50,073 bases of DNA from Dehalococcoidia bacterium (lineage in GTDB: Bacteria > Chloroflexota > Dehalococcoidia > Lucifugimonadales > UBA3495), in the NCBI GenBank assembly GCA_022450395.1, contig JAKUQE010000001.1:1-50073 (forward strand), written 5' to 3'. Position numbers and translations under genes: made by a program. Below the pieces are notes generated by a model that was given only the letters and a program-made list of their open reading frames with translations, made no database searches and was not told where the DNA came from. Positions 25,868 to 34,781 of this stretch are shown piece by piece. Every line of letters begins with the position of its first letter. The stretch's first letter is position 1.

Positions 25868-27031
25868 TTAACCCCATAGCTGTTTCGTGGCGATCTGGGC
25901 TCCTTCGGCCAAGGCATGAAACTTGGCCCAGCAGATCTTGGGGTGGCCCACCCTGGTTCCCAGTCCGCAGTCCGTCCCGGCGATGACATTTTCGCGCCCC
26001 ACCAGCCCGGCGTATTTCACGATGCGCTCAGCTACCAGCTCCGGATGTTCGATAAAATCGGTGGCGTGGCCCACCACGCCTGGTATAAGCACCGTCCCTT
26101 CAGGCAGTTTAACATCCTCGAATACCCGCCATTCGTGCTCGTGCCTCGGGTTTGAAGCTTCGATGGAGTACCCCCCGACCTGAACCTTCAATATCAGGTC
26201 TACGATGTCCCGCAGGGGGATGTCGTACAGGTGAGGACCGTGGTAGCTACCCCAGCACACGTGGAGGCGCATCCGGCCGGCCGGCAACCCACGGAGGGCA
26301 TGGTTGAGGGCGTCCACCCTTAGCTCCGCGTACTTGCGGTATTCGGCGACATTCAGGTTGTTGTGGATCTGCCAGCCGTCTCCCAGGTCCGGATCGTCGA
26401 TCTGCAGCAAGAAGCCGGAATCGACGATCGCCTTGTACTCTTCATGCATGACATCGGCGATGGCGAAGAGGAACGACTCGTCGTCGGGATAGTGTTCGTT
26501 CTGCAGCCAATGCTCGATGGTTCCCGGCGCGATGGCCGGTAAGAAGCTCTCTTCCACGGCGACCCCTTGGAGGGCCGGTTTGAAATTTCCTATGTCCGAC
26601 TGCACCGACGCTTGGCCGGTGTAGGACAGGGGGCTGATGCAGGAAACCAACATCCGCGCCAAGCCCGTGGGTCGCTGGCGTCCTCCGGGAAAACCGGTGG
26701 TCTCGTCGAAGTACCCGGGAAACTCCGAAACGTCGCGTCCGGCTATTCGCGACGCGTAGGCCCGGGAAGGCCGCGTCTCCAGCCCACCCATGCGTTCTTG
26801 TACATAGTCGGAGAAGCCCGTTTTACTCAGCTCTCCGTCGTTGACGATGTCGATCCCGGAGTCAACTTGCTGCTTTACGATGTCCGCGACGCCGCTCTGC
26901 AGCCGCCTAGCCAGGTCCACCTCGTCGTAGGGCTGTCCGGCGCTTTTCGCGCCGACGATCTCCCTGAGGCCCTCGGGCCGGGGCAAGCTGCCGGCATGAG
27001 TGGTGAGAATCCGGTCCGTGCTACGTTTCAT
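25868..27031 (-). CDS. MetE-like zinc methyltransferase (paralog 3)
   Basis: 387 aa, ATG 27031. Same family as its neighbours but more divergent: MKRSTDRILTTHAGSLPRP, RLHVCWGSYHGPH (zinc His and Cys), SIEASNPRHEHEW (Glu) and AGTDCGLG (Cys). The central part (RPTGLARMLVSCISPLSYTGQ) differs strongly from paralogs 1 and 2, suggesting a different methyl substrate. The gap to the upstream paralog 4 is 47 bp and to paralog 2 is 60 bp, so the four are likely one operon. Confidence 0.85.
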   Translation of the reverse strand: MKRSTDRILTTHAGSLPRPEGLREIVGAKSAGQPYDEVDLARRLQSGVADIVKQQVDSGIDIVNDGELSKTGFSDYVQERMGGLETRPSRAYASRIAGRDVSEFPGYFDETTGFPGGRQRPTGLARMLVSCISPLSYTGQASVQSDIGNFKPALQGVAVEESFLPAIAPGTIEHWLQNEHYPDDESFLFAIADVMHEEYKAIVDSGFLLQIDDPDLGDGWQIHNNLNVAEYRKYAELRVDALNHALRGLPAGRMRLHVCWGSYHGPHLYDIPLRDIVDLILKVQVGGYSIEASNPRHEHEWRVFEDVKLPEGTVLIPGVVGHATDFIEHPELVAERIVKYAGLVGRENVIAGTDCGLGTRVGHPKICWAKFHALAEGAQIATKQLWG

Positions 27032-27078
27032 GCACCTTTCTCCCTGATGTTAGACGTGTGCTTGAGTTCTATCTGTGA

Positions 27079-28218
27079 CTAACCCCATAGTTGTTCGGTG
27101 GCCAATCGAGCGCCTTCGGCCATGGCGCGGAATTTTGCCCAGACAATCTCAGGCTCCACCTGATAGTTGGTCCGGGCGAAGGTGCCGAACCCGCAGTCGG
27201 ACCCGGCGATGACGTTCTCTTTACCCACCAATTCGGCGTAGCGGACGATGCGTTGGGCTACCAGTTTGGGATGCTCGATGTAGTTGGTGGTGGAGTCCAG
27301 CACACCGGGGATGATGATCTTGCCGTCGGGAAGCTTGACGTTCTTGAACACCTCCCATTCGTGCTCGTGGCGCGGATTTGCCCCTTCGAAAGAGAAAGCT
27401 TGAGGACGGGCTTTAAGTACGGCGCCGAGGATTTCCTCAATGGGGATGTCCCGATGGTGGGGTCCTTCGTAGTTGCCCCAACACAGGTGCATCCTGACTG
27501 CTTCAGGCGGTATGTCCGACAACGCATGATTAAGAACCTCAATGTTGGCCTCGGCGATCTTCACGAAATCCTGGTTGCTGATCTCCGGAAACATCAAGTG
27601 GCGGGCCATCGCCAAGTCCGGGCAGTCCACCTGAAGCAGAAAGCCAGCTTGGTGGATAGCGTTATACTCTTCTTTCATCACGTCGGCCAACCGCGCCAGG
27701 TAGGCTTCCCGGGTCGGGAAGTACCGATTCAGCAAGAAATGGGCTATGACCCCGGGCGACGCCGCGGTCATGAATGCTTCCGCTGGGGGAGATGCCGACA
27801 CGGCAGCTTTGAAATTGGCGATGTCTCTTTGCACCGCCTCCCGGTCTTTCCAGTCGATGGGACCGTCACAGGCGGGACGGGACACCGTAGACGGACGTGG
27901 TAGACGGGCGATGGCCTCTGGAAAGTCGGCCCAATCCGACCGGGCGGTTGCCGAGCCTTCGCCCTCAAACCCGGTCAGCCGGTGCCTGACGTAGGTTGAG
28001 TATCCTACTTTGCCCTGTTCGCCGTCGCTGACCACGTCCACCCCGGAGTCAACCTGTATCTTGACCACCTTGGAAACCGATTCCCGGACGAGGCTTTCAA
28101 ACTTCCCTTGGTCGGGCAACTCACCCTTGTCGAATTCCTCCAGCATGGCCGACAGGTCCATCGGCCGGGGCAGACTGCCGGTATGAGTGGTGAGAATGCG
28201 ATCGATGCTGCGTTTCAT
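27079..28218 (-). CDS. MetE-like zinc methyltransferase (paralog 4), first gene of the minus block
   Basis: 379 aa from ATG 28218 (MKRSIDRILTTHTGSLPRP), with TTGGAG upstream; the ORF-track start at 28329 is rejected because homology begins at this Met. Zinc ligands are RMHLCWGNYEGPHH, SFEGANPRHEHEW and AGSDCGFG. It most resembles paralog 3 in the catalytic region. It is the promoter-proximal gene of the minus-strand block and divergent from a fifth family member at 28395. Confidence 0.85.
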   Translation of the reverse strand: MKRSIDRILTTHTGSLPRPMDLSAMLEEFDKGELPDQGKFESLVRESVSKVVKIQVDSGVDVVSDGEQGKVGYSTYVRHRLTGFEGEGSATARSDWADFPEAIARLPRPSTVSRPACDGPIDWKDREAVQRDIANFKAAVSASPPAEAFMTAASPGVIAHFLLNRYFPTREAYLARLADVMKEEYNAIHQAGFLLQVDCPDLAMARHLMFPEISNQDFVKIAEANIEVLNHALSDIPPEAVRMHLCWGNYEGPHHRDIPIEEILGAVLKARPQAFSFEGANPRHEHEWEVFKNVKLPDGKIIIPGVLDSTTNYIEHPKLVAQRIVRYAELVGKENVIAGSDCGFGTFARTNYQVEPEIVWAKFRAMAEGARLATEQLWG

Positions 28219-28309
28219 AGTCGTACTCCAAGGAGAAGGCTTCGCCGTCTGATCCAGTTGAGCGCAGATTGTACCACGGCTGGTTTTCCGGGTCTCTGGA
28301 TGGTCGCCG

Positions 28310-28339
28310 TTGACACTATCAAGCGCCAAAAACTAACAT
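28310..28339 (+). promoter_or_regulatory. Sigma-70-like promoter of the divergent MetE-like gene
   Basis: TTGACA (28310-28315), 18-bp spacer, TAACAT (28334-28339), with the ATG at 28395 and CAGGAGG just before it. The 176-bp gap between 28218 and 28395 should also hold the promoter of the minus-strand block. I see a TACAAT on the minus strand at 28273-28268 but no convincing -35 for it. Confidence 0.5.
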
Positions 28340-28394
28340 TGACCATCGTGAGCCCGCGAGGCTTAGACCCACCTATAAACCAGGAGGACTCGCC

Positions 28395-29486
28395 ATGCCG
28401 CCAGCCTTTCGCGCCGACCAAGTGGGCAGCTTGTTGCGCCCGGAAAAACTGCTGGACGCACGTGCGCTCCACCAAAGAGCCCAGCTGGACCGGGATGGAT
28501 TAACTCGAGCCGAAGACGAGGCTATTCTCCAGGTCCTGGAGATGCAGCGTCAGGTGGGGATGGATGTCTTCACCGACGGTGAGTACCGGCGTACCGAGTT
28601 CCGCAGCGTTTTCGCCGACGCGGTTGGGGGCATGGTGGAGATCGCTCCGGCGGAGCAAGCGGACCCGCCCCTTGGCGGGGTTAATCCGGTCAAGTTGATA
28701 GGAGACAAAGTAGAAAGGCTCCGGCGGCTAACGGCTCACGAGTCAGGCTTCTTGAACCAACATGCGGAAGCCCCGATCAAGATTACCTTGCCGTCGGTCA
28801 GCCAGATCGTGAGTTCATTCTACCGGCGCGGGGTAGGCGAAACGGCGTATCCGGATACCGCGGCCTTGTATCCGGACATCATAGCTATACTGCGCCAAGA
28901 GATAGAGGACCTGGTGACTGAAGGTGTCTCTTACATCCAGATCGACGCACCCCGCTACACCTATTTTGTGGACGAGCGTTGGCGGCAGCGGTTCAGGGAT
29001 CAGGGTGAAGACCCTGATCTGATCATAGATAAGTGGATCGATGCGGACAATGCTTCGATATCCGGAATCAAATTACAGGGGACGACCCTAGCGATGCACC
29101 TTTGCCGGGGTAATAACCGGGGTGCTTGGTTTGGCGAGGGTGACTACTCCCCTATAGCCGAGAAGATTTTCAACGGCATAAACATCGATCGATTTCTCCT
29201 GGAATTCGACAGCGATCGCTCCGGAGGATTCGAGCCCTTAAGGTATGTACCCAGAGATAAGACGGTAGTGCTGGGATTGATAACCACTAAAACCGGACCT
29301 CCGGAAGAGATCGACGAACTGCTCCGCCGCATAGAACAAGCGTCACACTACTTTCCCATGGAGAATCTGTCCATCAGCCCCCAGTGCGGCTTCGCCACCT
29401 TCTTCGAAGGCAACCCCCTGTCGTGGCAGCAGCAACGCCGCAAGCTGGAACTGGTGGTGGAGACGGCGCGGCGGGCGTGGGGATAA
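28395..29486 (+). CDS. MetE-like zinc methyltransferase (paralog 5, divergent type)
   Basis: 363 aa, ATG 28395 behind a strong CAGGAGG. The start FRADQVGSLLRPEKLLDAR and the segment MQRQVGMDVFTDGEYRRTEF are typical of the group often annotated 5-methyltetrahydropteroyltriglutamate-homocysteine methyltransferase. Zinc ligands are AMHLCRGNN, LLEFDSDRSG and SPQCGF. It is clearly a separate subgroup from the four minus-strand paralogs (a YxxID-type core, YIQIDAPRYTYF). It may be the housekeeping-like or acceptor-side partner of the block. The methyl donor is unknown. Confidence 0.85.
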   Translation: MPPAFRADQVGSLLRPEKLLDARALHQRAQLDRDGLTRAEDEAILQVLEMQRQVGMDVFTDGEYRRTEFRSVFADAVGGMVEIAPAEQADPPLGGVNPVKLIGDKVERLRRLTAHESGFLNQHAEAPIKITLPSVSQIVSSFYRRGVGETAYPDTAALYPDIIAILRQEIEDLVTEGVSYIQIDAPRYTYFVDERWRQRFRDQGEDPDLIIDKWIDADNASISGIKLQGTTLAMHLCRGNNRGAWFGEGDYSPIAEKIFNGINIDRFLLEFDSDRSGGFEPLRYVPRDKTVVLGLITTKTGPPEEIDELLRRIEQASHYFPMENLSISPQCGFATFFEGNPLSWQQQRRKLELVVETARRAWG

Positions 29487-29597
29487 CCGGTTGTTTCGGA
29501 GACAGACCCAGTTCGCAAAGCCGAGCTTGGCTTATCGAACTAGATGAGCCGCCTTAGAGGCCGCCAGGTCTTGGAGCGATTGAGAAACAAGGCCCGG

Positions 29598-29652
29598 GGC
29601 TCGACATGCTCACCACGAACGTAAGAAGACAGGCTCGTCCCGAGCCTGTCTT
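29598..29652. terminator. Dyad repeat with 12-bp hairpin between convergent genes
   Basis: The element GCTCGACATGCTCACCACGAACG (from about 29599) resembles the better-preserved repeat at 34687. It is followed by a perfect 12-bp stem AAGACAGGCTCG (29626-29637) / CGAGCCTGTCTT (29641-29652) with a TCC loop. Position between the 3' ends of 28395-29486 (+) and 29695-30468 (-) suggests two-way termination. Confidence 0.65.
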
Positions 29653-29694
29653 AGGACTCGTCTAACCCGCTTCAAGCGATTTGAGATATCGGGC

Positions 29695-30468
29695 CTACAT
29701 CACCGAATAGCCACCGTCCACGGTGATCACGGCTCCGGTCACGTAGTCCGAGGCGCGGCTGGATAGGAATACTACCGTGCCTTGCAGCTCCTCCGGCTCT
29801 CCCCAACGCCCGTAGGGGATGCGGCGGCTGATCAGGTCGTACCGGTCCGGCTGGGTTGCCGGCACCGCGGCCGTCAGATCGGTCATGAACCAGCCGGGCA
29901 ATATCGCGTTGGACTGGATGTTGTCCTTGGCCCAAGCAACGGCCAGGCTCTTGGAAAGCTGCACCAGACCTCCCTTGCTGGAGGAATAGGGGGCCCCGCT
30001 GCCGCCGCCCCCGAACAGGGAAAACATGGAGCCGATGTTGATTATCTTTCCGCCGCCCTGGCTTTTCATGTGGGGGTAAACGGCCTTGGCGGCTAGAAAG
30101 CCGGCCCGTAGGTTCACGTCCATCACCTGGTCCCACTCGTCCGCCGCTAGGTCCTGGGGTTCCTTGCGCAAGGTCATGCCGGCGTTGTTCACCAGGATAT
30201 CCACCCGTCCATAGACTTCGATGGTTTGAGCCACCATGTTGCCGATATCGGCTTCCTGGCTAACATCGGTGTTCACGCCGGTGGCTTTTACCCCCAATGC
30301 TTGGATCTGGCTCAGCGCCTCCGACGTCTTGTCAGTGTTGCGGGCGGCCACGACAATGTTTGCGCCCGCGCCGGCCAGCCCCAGGGCCATGGCCAAGCCC
30401 AATCCACCGTTGCCGCCGGTGACGATGGCCACTTTGCCGCTTAGGTCAAATAAGTCCGATGGTTTCAT
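29695..30468 (-). CDS. Short-chain dehydrogenase/reductase (SDR)
   Basis: 257 aa, ATG 30468. NAD(P) binding motif VTGGNGGLGLAMA, the NNAG motif in ILVNNAGMTL, the catalytic Ser in NIGSMFSLFG and YSSSKGG supply the Ser-Tyr-Lys set. The C-terminus DYVTGAVITVDGGYSVM is classical. The overall sequence resembles gluconate 5-dehydrogenase/KduD-type SDRs. It is a cytoplasmic alcohol or sugar-acid oxidoreductase. Single gene, with a hairpin downstream and a decayed GNAT fragment upstream. Confidence 0.9.
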   Translation of the reverse strand: MKPSDLFDLSGKVAIVTGGNGGLGLAMALGLAGAGANIVVAARNTDKTSEALSQIQALGVKATGVNTDVSQEADIGNMVAQTIEVYGRVDILVNNAGMTLRKEPQDLAADEWDQVMDVNLRAGFLAAKAVYPHMKSQGGGKIINIGSMFSLFGGGGSGAPYSSSKGGLVQLSKSLAVAWAKDNIQSNAILPGWFMTDLTAAVPATQPDRYDLISRRIPYGRWGEPEELQGTVVFLSSRASDYVTGAVITVDGGYSVM

Positions 30469-30527
30469 ATCAACCTCTGGATCCGGGTCAGGATATGTCC
30501 AGCGCGTATTGTGACATTGGGAGACTC

Positions 30528-30680
30528 TTAGATGTCTCGAAAATATCTACTCATGCTTTCGTGAAGCTGGTAGCCGGCCGCGTTCCAAAATCCGGTGGCC
30601 CAGGGATGGTCCTTTTCCACCAGGGCGGTGATTCGGTGGCAGCCTTGCTCCCCCATCCATTTCTCGGCGGCGTCAGCCTT
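30528..30680 (-). pseudogene. C-terminal fossil of a GNAT acetyltransferase
   Basis: Not in the ORF track. The minus strand reads KADAAEKWMGEQGCHRITAL, then VEKDHPWATGFWNAAGYQL and ends MSRYFRDI with TAA at 30530-30528. The 'VEKDHPWAxGFWxAxGY' block is the conserved acetyl-CoA-side C-terminus of GNAT N-acetyltransferases. The N-terminal two thirds are missing because the lipoprotein gene ends exactly where homology begins. About 50 residues remain without a start codon, so this is a remnant. Confidence 0.7.
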
Positions 30681-33359
30681 AGGGTTGTCGCAGATTATAT
30701 ATGAACTCCAGGTCGCCGATTCTAATTCTCACCTTGTTTTCACGGGCGTTGACTTCTCCCAGCATGGCGTTGGCTTGTTGCAGTGTGGCGGAGTTTCTGA
30801 AACCGGTGTTGATGCCCTGCACCAGGAGACTTTCCAAGTCGCCGATCTCGCCGAGCATATCGTTGGCCTCGTTCTGATTGGGCTGAGCTCGCCGCTCCTT
30901 CACCACGTCAGTTCTGAAGGCATTACCCAGGGAGTTGATCCCGGCGATCATGGCGTTGGCTTGATCGAGCTTGGCGGAATCGTTGGTCTGGGCAAATTCC
31001 AGCTCAATGGTTAGCCACTGGATGTACTTTTTCAGGTAGGTTGTACCCTGAAGTTGCAGGGTTTGCAACCGGGAGGGCGGTGTGAAAGTGTCCATCTGAC
31101 TCAGCAGCGATTCAGAGTCGGATACGAGACCTTCAGCGGTAGCGATCCGTTGGGATGAAGAGCCTGTGCTCTGAATGGATTCCGAGCGGCGGGAGGAGAT
31201 TCCATCTACCTCGGTGATGATGCCGGTCAGGAGATGCAGATATACTTCCTCCCGTTGCTGCTCAAGCTCCAGAGTCAGAAATTGGATGTATCGGTCCAGG
31301 AAGGCAAGCTCCTGAAGTTGAAGCGCGTTCAGGCTTGGTGGCGGTGGAGCGTCTAGTAATCGCCCCACCAACGTTTCAGCGTCTGCCACCAAGCCCTGTT
31401 TGGCCGTCACTCGCTGCCCGGCAGGCGCTCCACCCTGAATGTCCTCGGCCCTGAGCCGGGAGATCGAGTCTATCGAGCTGATGATGTTTCCGAGAAATAC
31501 CAGGTATTCCTGGTCCAACAGGTGCTCTAATTCAAGGGCGAGCAACCTGACGAACCGTTCCATGAAGCGTATGGCATCATCCTGCAGAGGCTGCAATTCC
31601 GGCGGTGGGGACAGGTTTCCTATTCGGGTCAGTAGACCCTCGGCGTCGGCGGACAGGCTTCTCTTGGTTACCACCCGTTCCGCAGGCGTGGCGCCACTCG
31701 CCAGATCCATGGACCTGCGGTCTCCGATGGACGCTTTGGCTGACATGATTTCGTTGAGGCCTCGGATGTATTCGGCGATTCGAGTTCGCTCCGGATCTTC
31801 CCAACTCTTCAACCATAGGGTGAATTGCTGCTCAAAAGCCAGGTATTCGACCCCAACGATCTCGGAAAAAACCTCGGACAAAGTAGCGCCTTGTCCCATC
31901 CGCGTCATCATGTCTATCGGGGTGGATGTTCCGTAGGTTTCGGCAAGGTATCGCACCGCCATGTGTGACTGGGCGTATTGCAGGTCGATTCGGTCTTCTT
32001 CGGTTTGGCTGTTCCAGGCGTCTTGATCTTCCAGGTTGGTCAGGGCTAACAGGTTGCCCGAGCGGGCGGCGTTTTTGGCTATACCGGCACTGCGGTACAA
32101 CGGGTGTTTGGTGGCGTTAGCCCGCTTTCCGGAGACGTTGATAAGGTACTCGTAGTACGTGGCGGTGCCTTCGTTAAGCCACGATGGCAAGTCCACCGGG
32201 CCGACTGTTTCGGAAAGAGCCAAGTGAACATATTCGTGGGTAAGCAAACGCTGGATGCCGGTGAGCAGAGAGTCGGTGTGCATGTAAATACCCGAGTCTT
32301 CACCGGCGATGCGGTAGTATCCATCGGCAAAACCCAACGTCGACCCGGCGCTCTCGCTTACCTGTTTTAGAAGCTCCAGATCGGCTACCAGGTAGATGGT
32401 TGGGGTCTGGTCGCTCTGAAGACCAGAAAGGCGGCGTAGACTATCGGTCACCAGCTTCAGGTGGTCTTGAAGGTCAACGGTAAGGGCTCCGGGCACGTCG
32501 CCGGTGTAATAGGTGTTTGACCGTGGACCTTGGTAAAGACGAAATTCGAGGCCTAAGGTCTTGGAGCCGATGGGCGTCAGGGTTAGCTGGTTCACCGGAT
32601 AGGTCAATGTCGTGGCCGTGTCTTCTTGGGTCACCCGGACCGTCCATGCCCCCGGCCGGTCTCTGGTGCCGACGCGGCGCCAACTGGCGCGGCCCTGGGC
32701 ATCGGCGTACAAGCGGCGCTCCGTTACCGGATTATCGTTGGCATCGGTGAGATAGCTTTCGTACTCGGTGACCCACTCCGCCGGCTCCCGGATGGGTCGA
32801 AGAACTGGACCGTCACCCTTTCCCACGGGTCGAGTCCTTGTAAGGTGAAGAAGGCATCACGCCCGGAATAAGGTTCAGCCGGCTCGATGGCGAGTGAAAA
32901 TACCTGGGGCTCAAGAGTGCCGCCGGGTTCGGTTGGCGTGGGTCCTGGGCCTGCTTCCAGAGGTACACTCGTAGGAGTAGGCGTGGGAACGAGGGTTGGA
33001 ACCCGGACGTGAACGGGTGTGGCGGTGGGCATGGGTGCCGGGGTAGGCAGGGGAAGGGGAGTAGCTGGAGGCGCGAGTGTTGCCGTAGGCAGAGGGAGGG
33101 GCGTAGGGGGAGGCACAGTAGCGGCCGTGGCCTGCGGTGTGACCGTGGCTTGGGGTAGGGACGCGGCGGTGGGGTTGATCTGCGCCGGGGGGATAGGCTG
33201 GGACGTAGGCGTAGCCACCGGAGCCGGGAACGCCGTCGTTGCCGCAACGGTTGGAACAGCCTGTTGGGTAGTCGATTCAGGTGTTGCGTTTGGCTGGGAG
33301 CACCCCGTCAACGCGAAAAGCGCCACGGCGGCCAGGGCGGCGGTCAGGCCCAATCTCAA
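30679..33359 (-). pseudogene. Large lipoprotein with gluzincin (HEYVH) peptidase-like domain and helical repeats, one frameshift
   Basis: Two track ORFs (32724-33359 and 30679-32826) are one gene joined near 32800: TVQFFDP then REPAEWVTEYESYL, one C apparently lost. Parts in order: a lipoprotein signal with lipobox ALTGCSQ, a Pro/Thr-rich linker of about 120 residues that would reach away from the membrane, beta-rich domains (LAIEPAEPYSGRDAFFTL), a metallopeptidase-like domain with LLTHEYVHLAL and LPSWLNEGTATYYEY (HExxH plus downstream Glu, peptidase MA-like), and three helical repeats of about 90 residues (AETLVGRLL.., ESLLSQMD..). It is probably anchored on the outer face of the membrane. 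The upstream GNAT fossil abuts its stop. Confidence 0.75.
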
Positions 33360-33554
33360 GGCTTACTCCTGATCAGACTGAACAACCAGTGCCGCTCAGT
33401 TGGTGGGAATGAAGGCGGAGCCTATATGTGCCAGTGTATGGGGAGCCCCTTATCTATGTCAAAGACGCGGCGGGTGGTCTAGCGCCTGTGGCCCTTGGGA
33501 AGGTCCCGTGATAGGATAGGCGCGGCCGGTCCCGGAAGTTTAGGAGGAATGGCA

Positions 33555-34661
33555 ATGGCATCGGAAAAGATTCGCTTGGGAGTTATCGGAGCCAACATAA
33601 GCGTAGGATGGGCCCACCGGTCCCACCTGCCGGCGCTGCTGGCCAGTCCGGAATTCGAACTGACCGCGGTTTGCACCACGAAGCGGGAGAGTTCCGAAGA
33701 GTCGGCGGCCAAATTTGGCGCCCGCATGGCCTTCCATGACCATAACGAGATGCTCGCAAGCCCCGAGATAGACGCCGTGGCCGTCGTTGTGAGGGTGCCT
33801 AACCATTACGATTTAACCAGGGACGTATTGAACGCCGGGAAGCACGTTTACACCGAGTGGCCTTTGGGGGCCACCCTGGACGAAGCCAAGGAACTGGCTG
33901 AATTGGCCCGGTCCAAGGGACTGCAGGCCATGGTCGGGCTTCAGGCTCGGGCGGCCCCGGCCATGTTGTACATGAAGGAGTTGGTGGAGTCGGGTTACGT
34001 CGGTGAGGTGATGTCCTGCCATGTGAGCCTGATCCGCGGCGGCGTCCTGGAACGCACGTCGGGACGTACCTGGCAGCGGGACGATAGCTTGGGAGCGACG
34101 ACCCTGACCATTGCCTGCGGACATACCATTGATGCTCTCAGGTTCGTGGTGGGGGATTTCAGCGACGTTTCTACCGTCGTGTCCACCCAGGCCCCACAAT
34201 GGTATGAGACGGACACTCAACGGATGGTGGATGTTACCGCCCCGGACAACATCCTGGTCAGTGGAAAATTGGACAATGGCGGGGTGGCTTCGGTACACGT
34301 GGCCGTAGTGCCGATGAGCGACAGCGGATTGCGCATGGAAATCTACGGCCGTGAAGGGACGTTGGTGGCCGACTCGGACGACTCGCCCCAGTTGGGCGAC
34401 GTGCGGCTAAGGGGAGCCAAGACGGGTGACGCCGGCCTGCAGGACCTGGAGATTCCGTCGCGACACGTTTACGTGCTTGAGGGGATGCCCAAGGGAGCGC
34501 CCTACAACGTGGGGCAGATGTACTACCAGTTCGGCCAGGCCATCAAGTCCGGTACTCCCTGCGAACCCAACTTCGACACGGCGGTTGAGCTGCACCGGTT
34601 CCTTGACGCCATCCGTGAGTCGTCGGATCAGGGACGTCAGGCCGCGGTTCCCTCGGCTTAA
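33555..34661 (+). CDS. Gfo/Idh/MocA-family oxidoreductase
   Basis: 368 aa from ATG 33555, seven bases after AGGAGG; the track start at 33495 lacks support. The Rossmann fold starts RLGVIGANISVGWAHRSHLP, followed by AVAVVVRVPNHYDL and the family motif GKHVYTEWPLGATLDEA (Glu replaces the more common 'EKP' Lys-Pro pair). The C-terminal alpha/beta domain includes GHTIDALRFVVGDF. It is a NAD(P)-dependent sugar, inositol or related dehydrogenase. Because EKP is read as EWP here, the catalytic Lys of classical members is missing, as in biliverdin-reductase-like or galactose-related relatives. Confidence 0.85.
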   Translation: MASEKIRLGVIGANISVGWAHRSHLPALLASPEFELTAVCTTKRESSEESAAKFGARMAFHDHNEMLASPEIDAVAVVVRVPNHYDLTRDVLNAGKHVYTEWPLGATLDEAKELAELARSKGLQAMVGLQARAAPAMLYMKELVESGYVGEVMSCHVSLIRGGVLERTSGRTWQRDDSLGATTLTIACGHTIDALRFVVGDFSDVSTVVSTQAPQWYETDTQRMVDVTAPDNILVSGKLDNGGVASVHVAVVPMSDSGLRMEIYGREGTLVADSDDSPQLGDVRLRGAKTGDAGLQDLEIPSRHVYVLEGMPKGAPYNVGQMYYQFGQAIKSGTPCEPNFDTAVELHRFLDAIRESSDQGRQAAVPSA

Positions 34662-34686
34662 AGCCTATTTGAATACCCAATATTGT

Positions 34687-34745
34687 GGTTCGACAAGCTC
34701 ACCAGGAACGGGAAGAAAACCGTTCGCCCGGAGCTTGTCGAAGGG
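34687..34745. repeat. Palindromic intergenic repeat (GTTCGACAAGCTC...GAGCTTGTCGAAG)
   Basis: Perfect 12-bp inverted repeat TTCGACAAGCTC (34689-34700) / GAGCTTGTCGAA (34731-34742) with an inner dyad AACGG / CCGTT. 'GTTCGACAAGCTCACCACGAACGG' is a very common dispersed palindrome in bacterial intergenic DNA. Here it lies between convergent genes and could fold into a terminator-like structure. A degraded relative is at 29599. Confidence 0.7.
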
Positions 34746-34781
34746 CCGGGACTTCTCCTTTCCAAGTTTTCGGATAGGCAC

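Noticed and set aside
32724-32826. Programmed -1 frameshift in the lipoprotein gene
   Set aside because: No slippery heptamer with downstream structure is seen at the joint, and six other breaks show the same sign, so error or decay is simpler.
33019-33372. Gly/Val/Ala-rich plus-strand ORF
   Set aside because: It is the antisense of the Pro/Thr-rich linker of the lipoprotein; its repetitive make-up follows from that.
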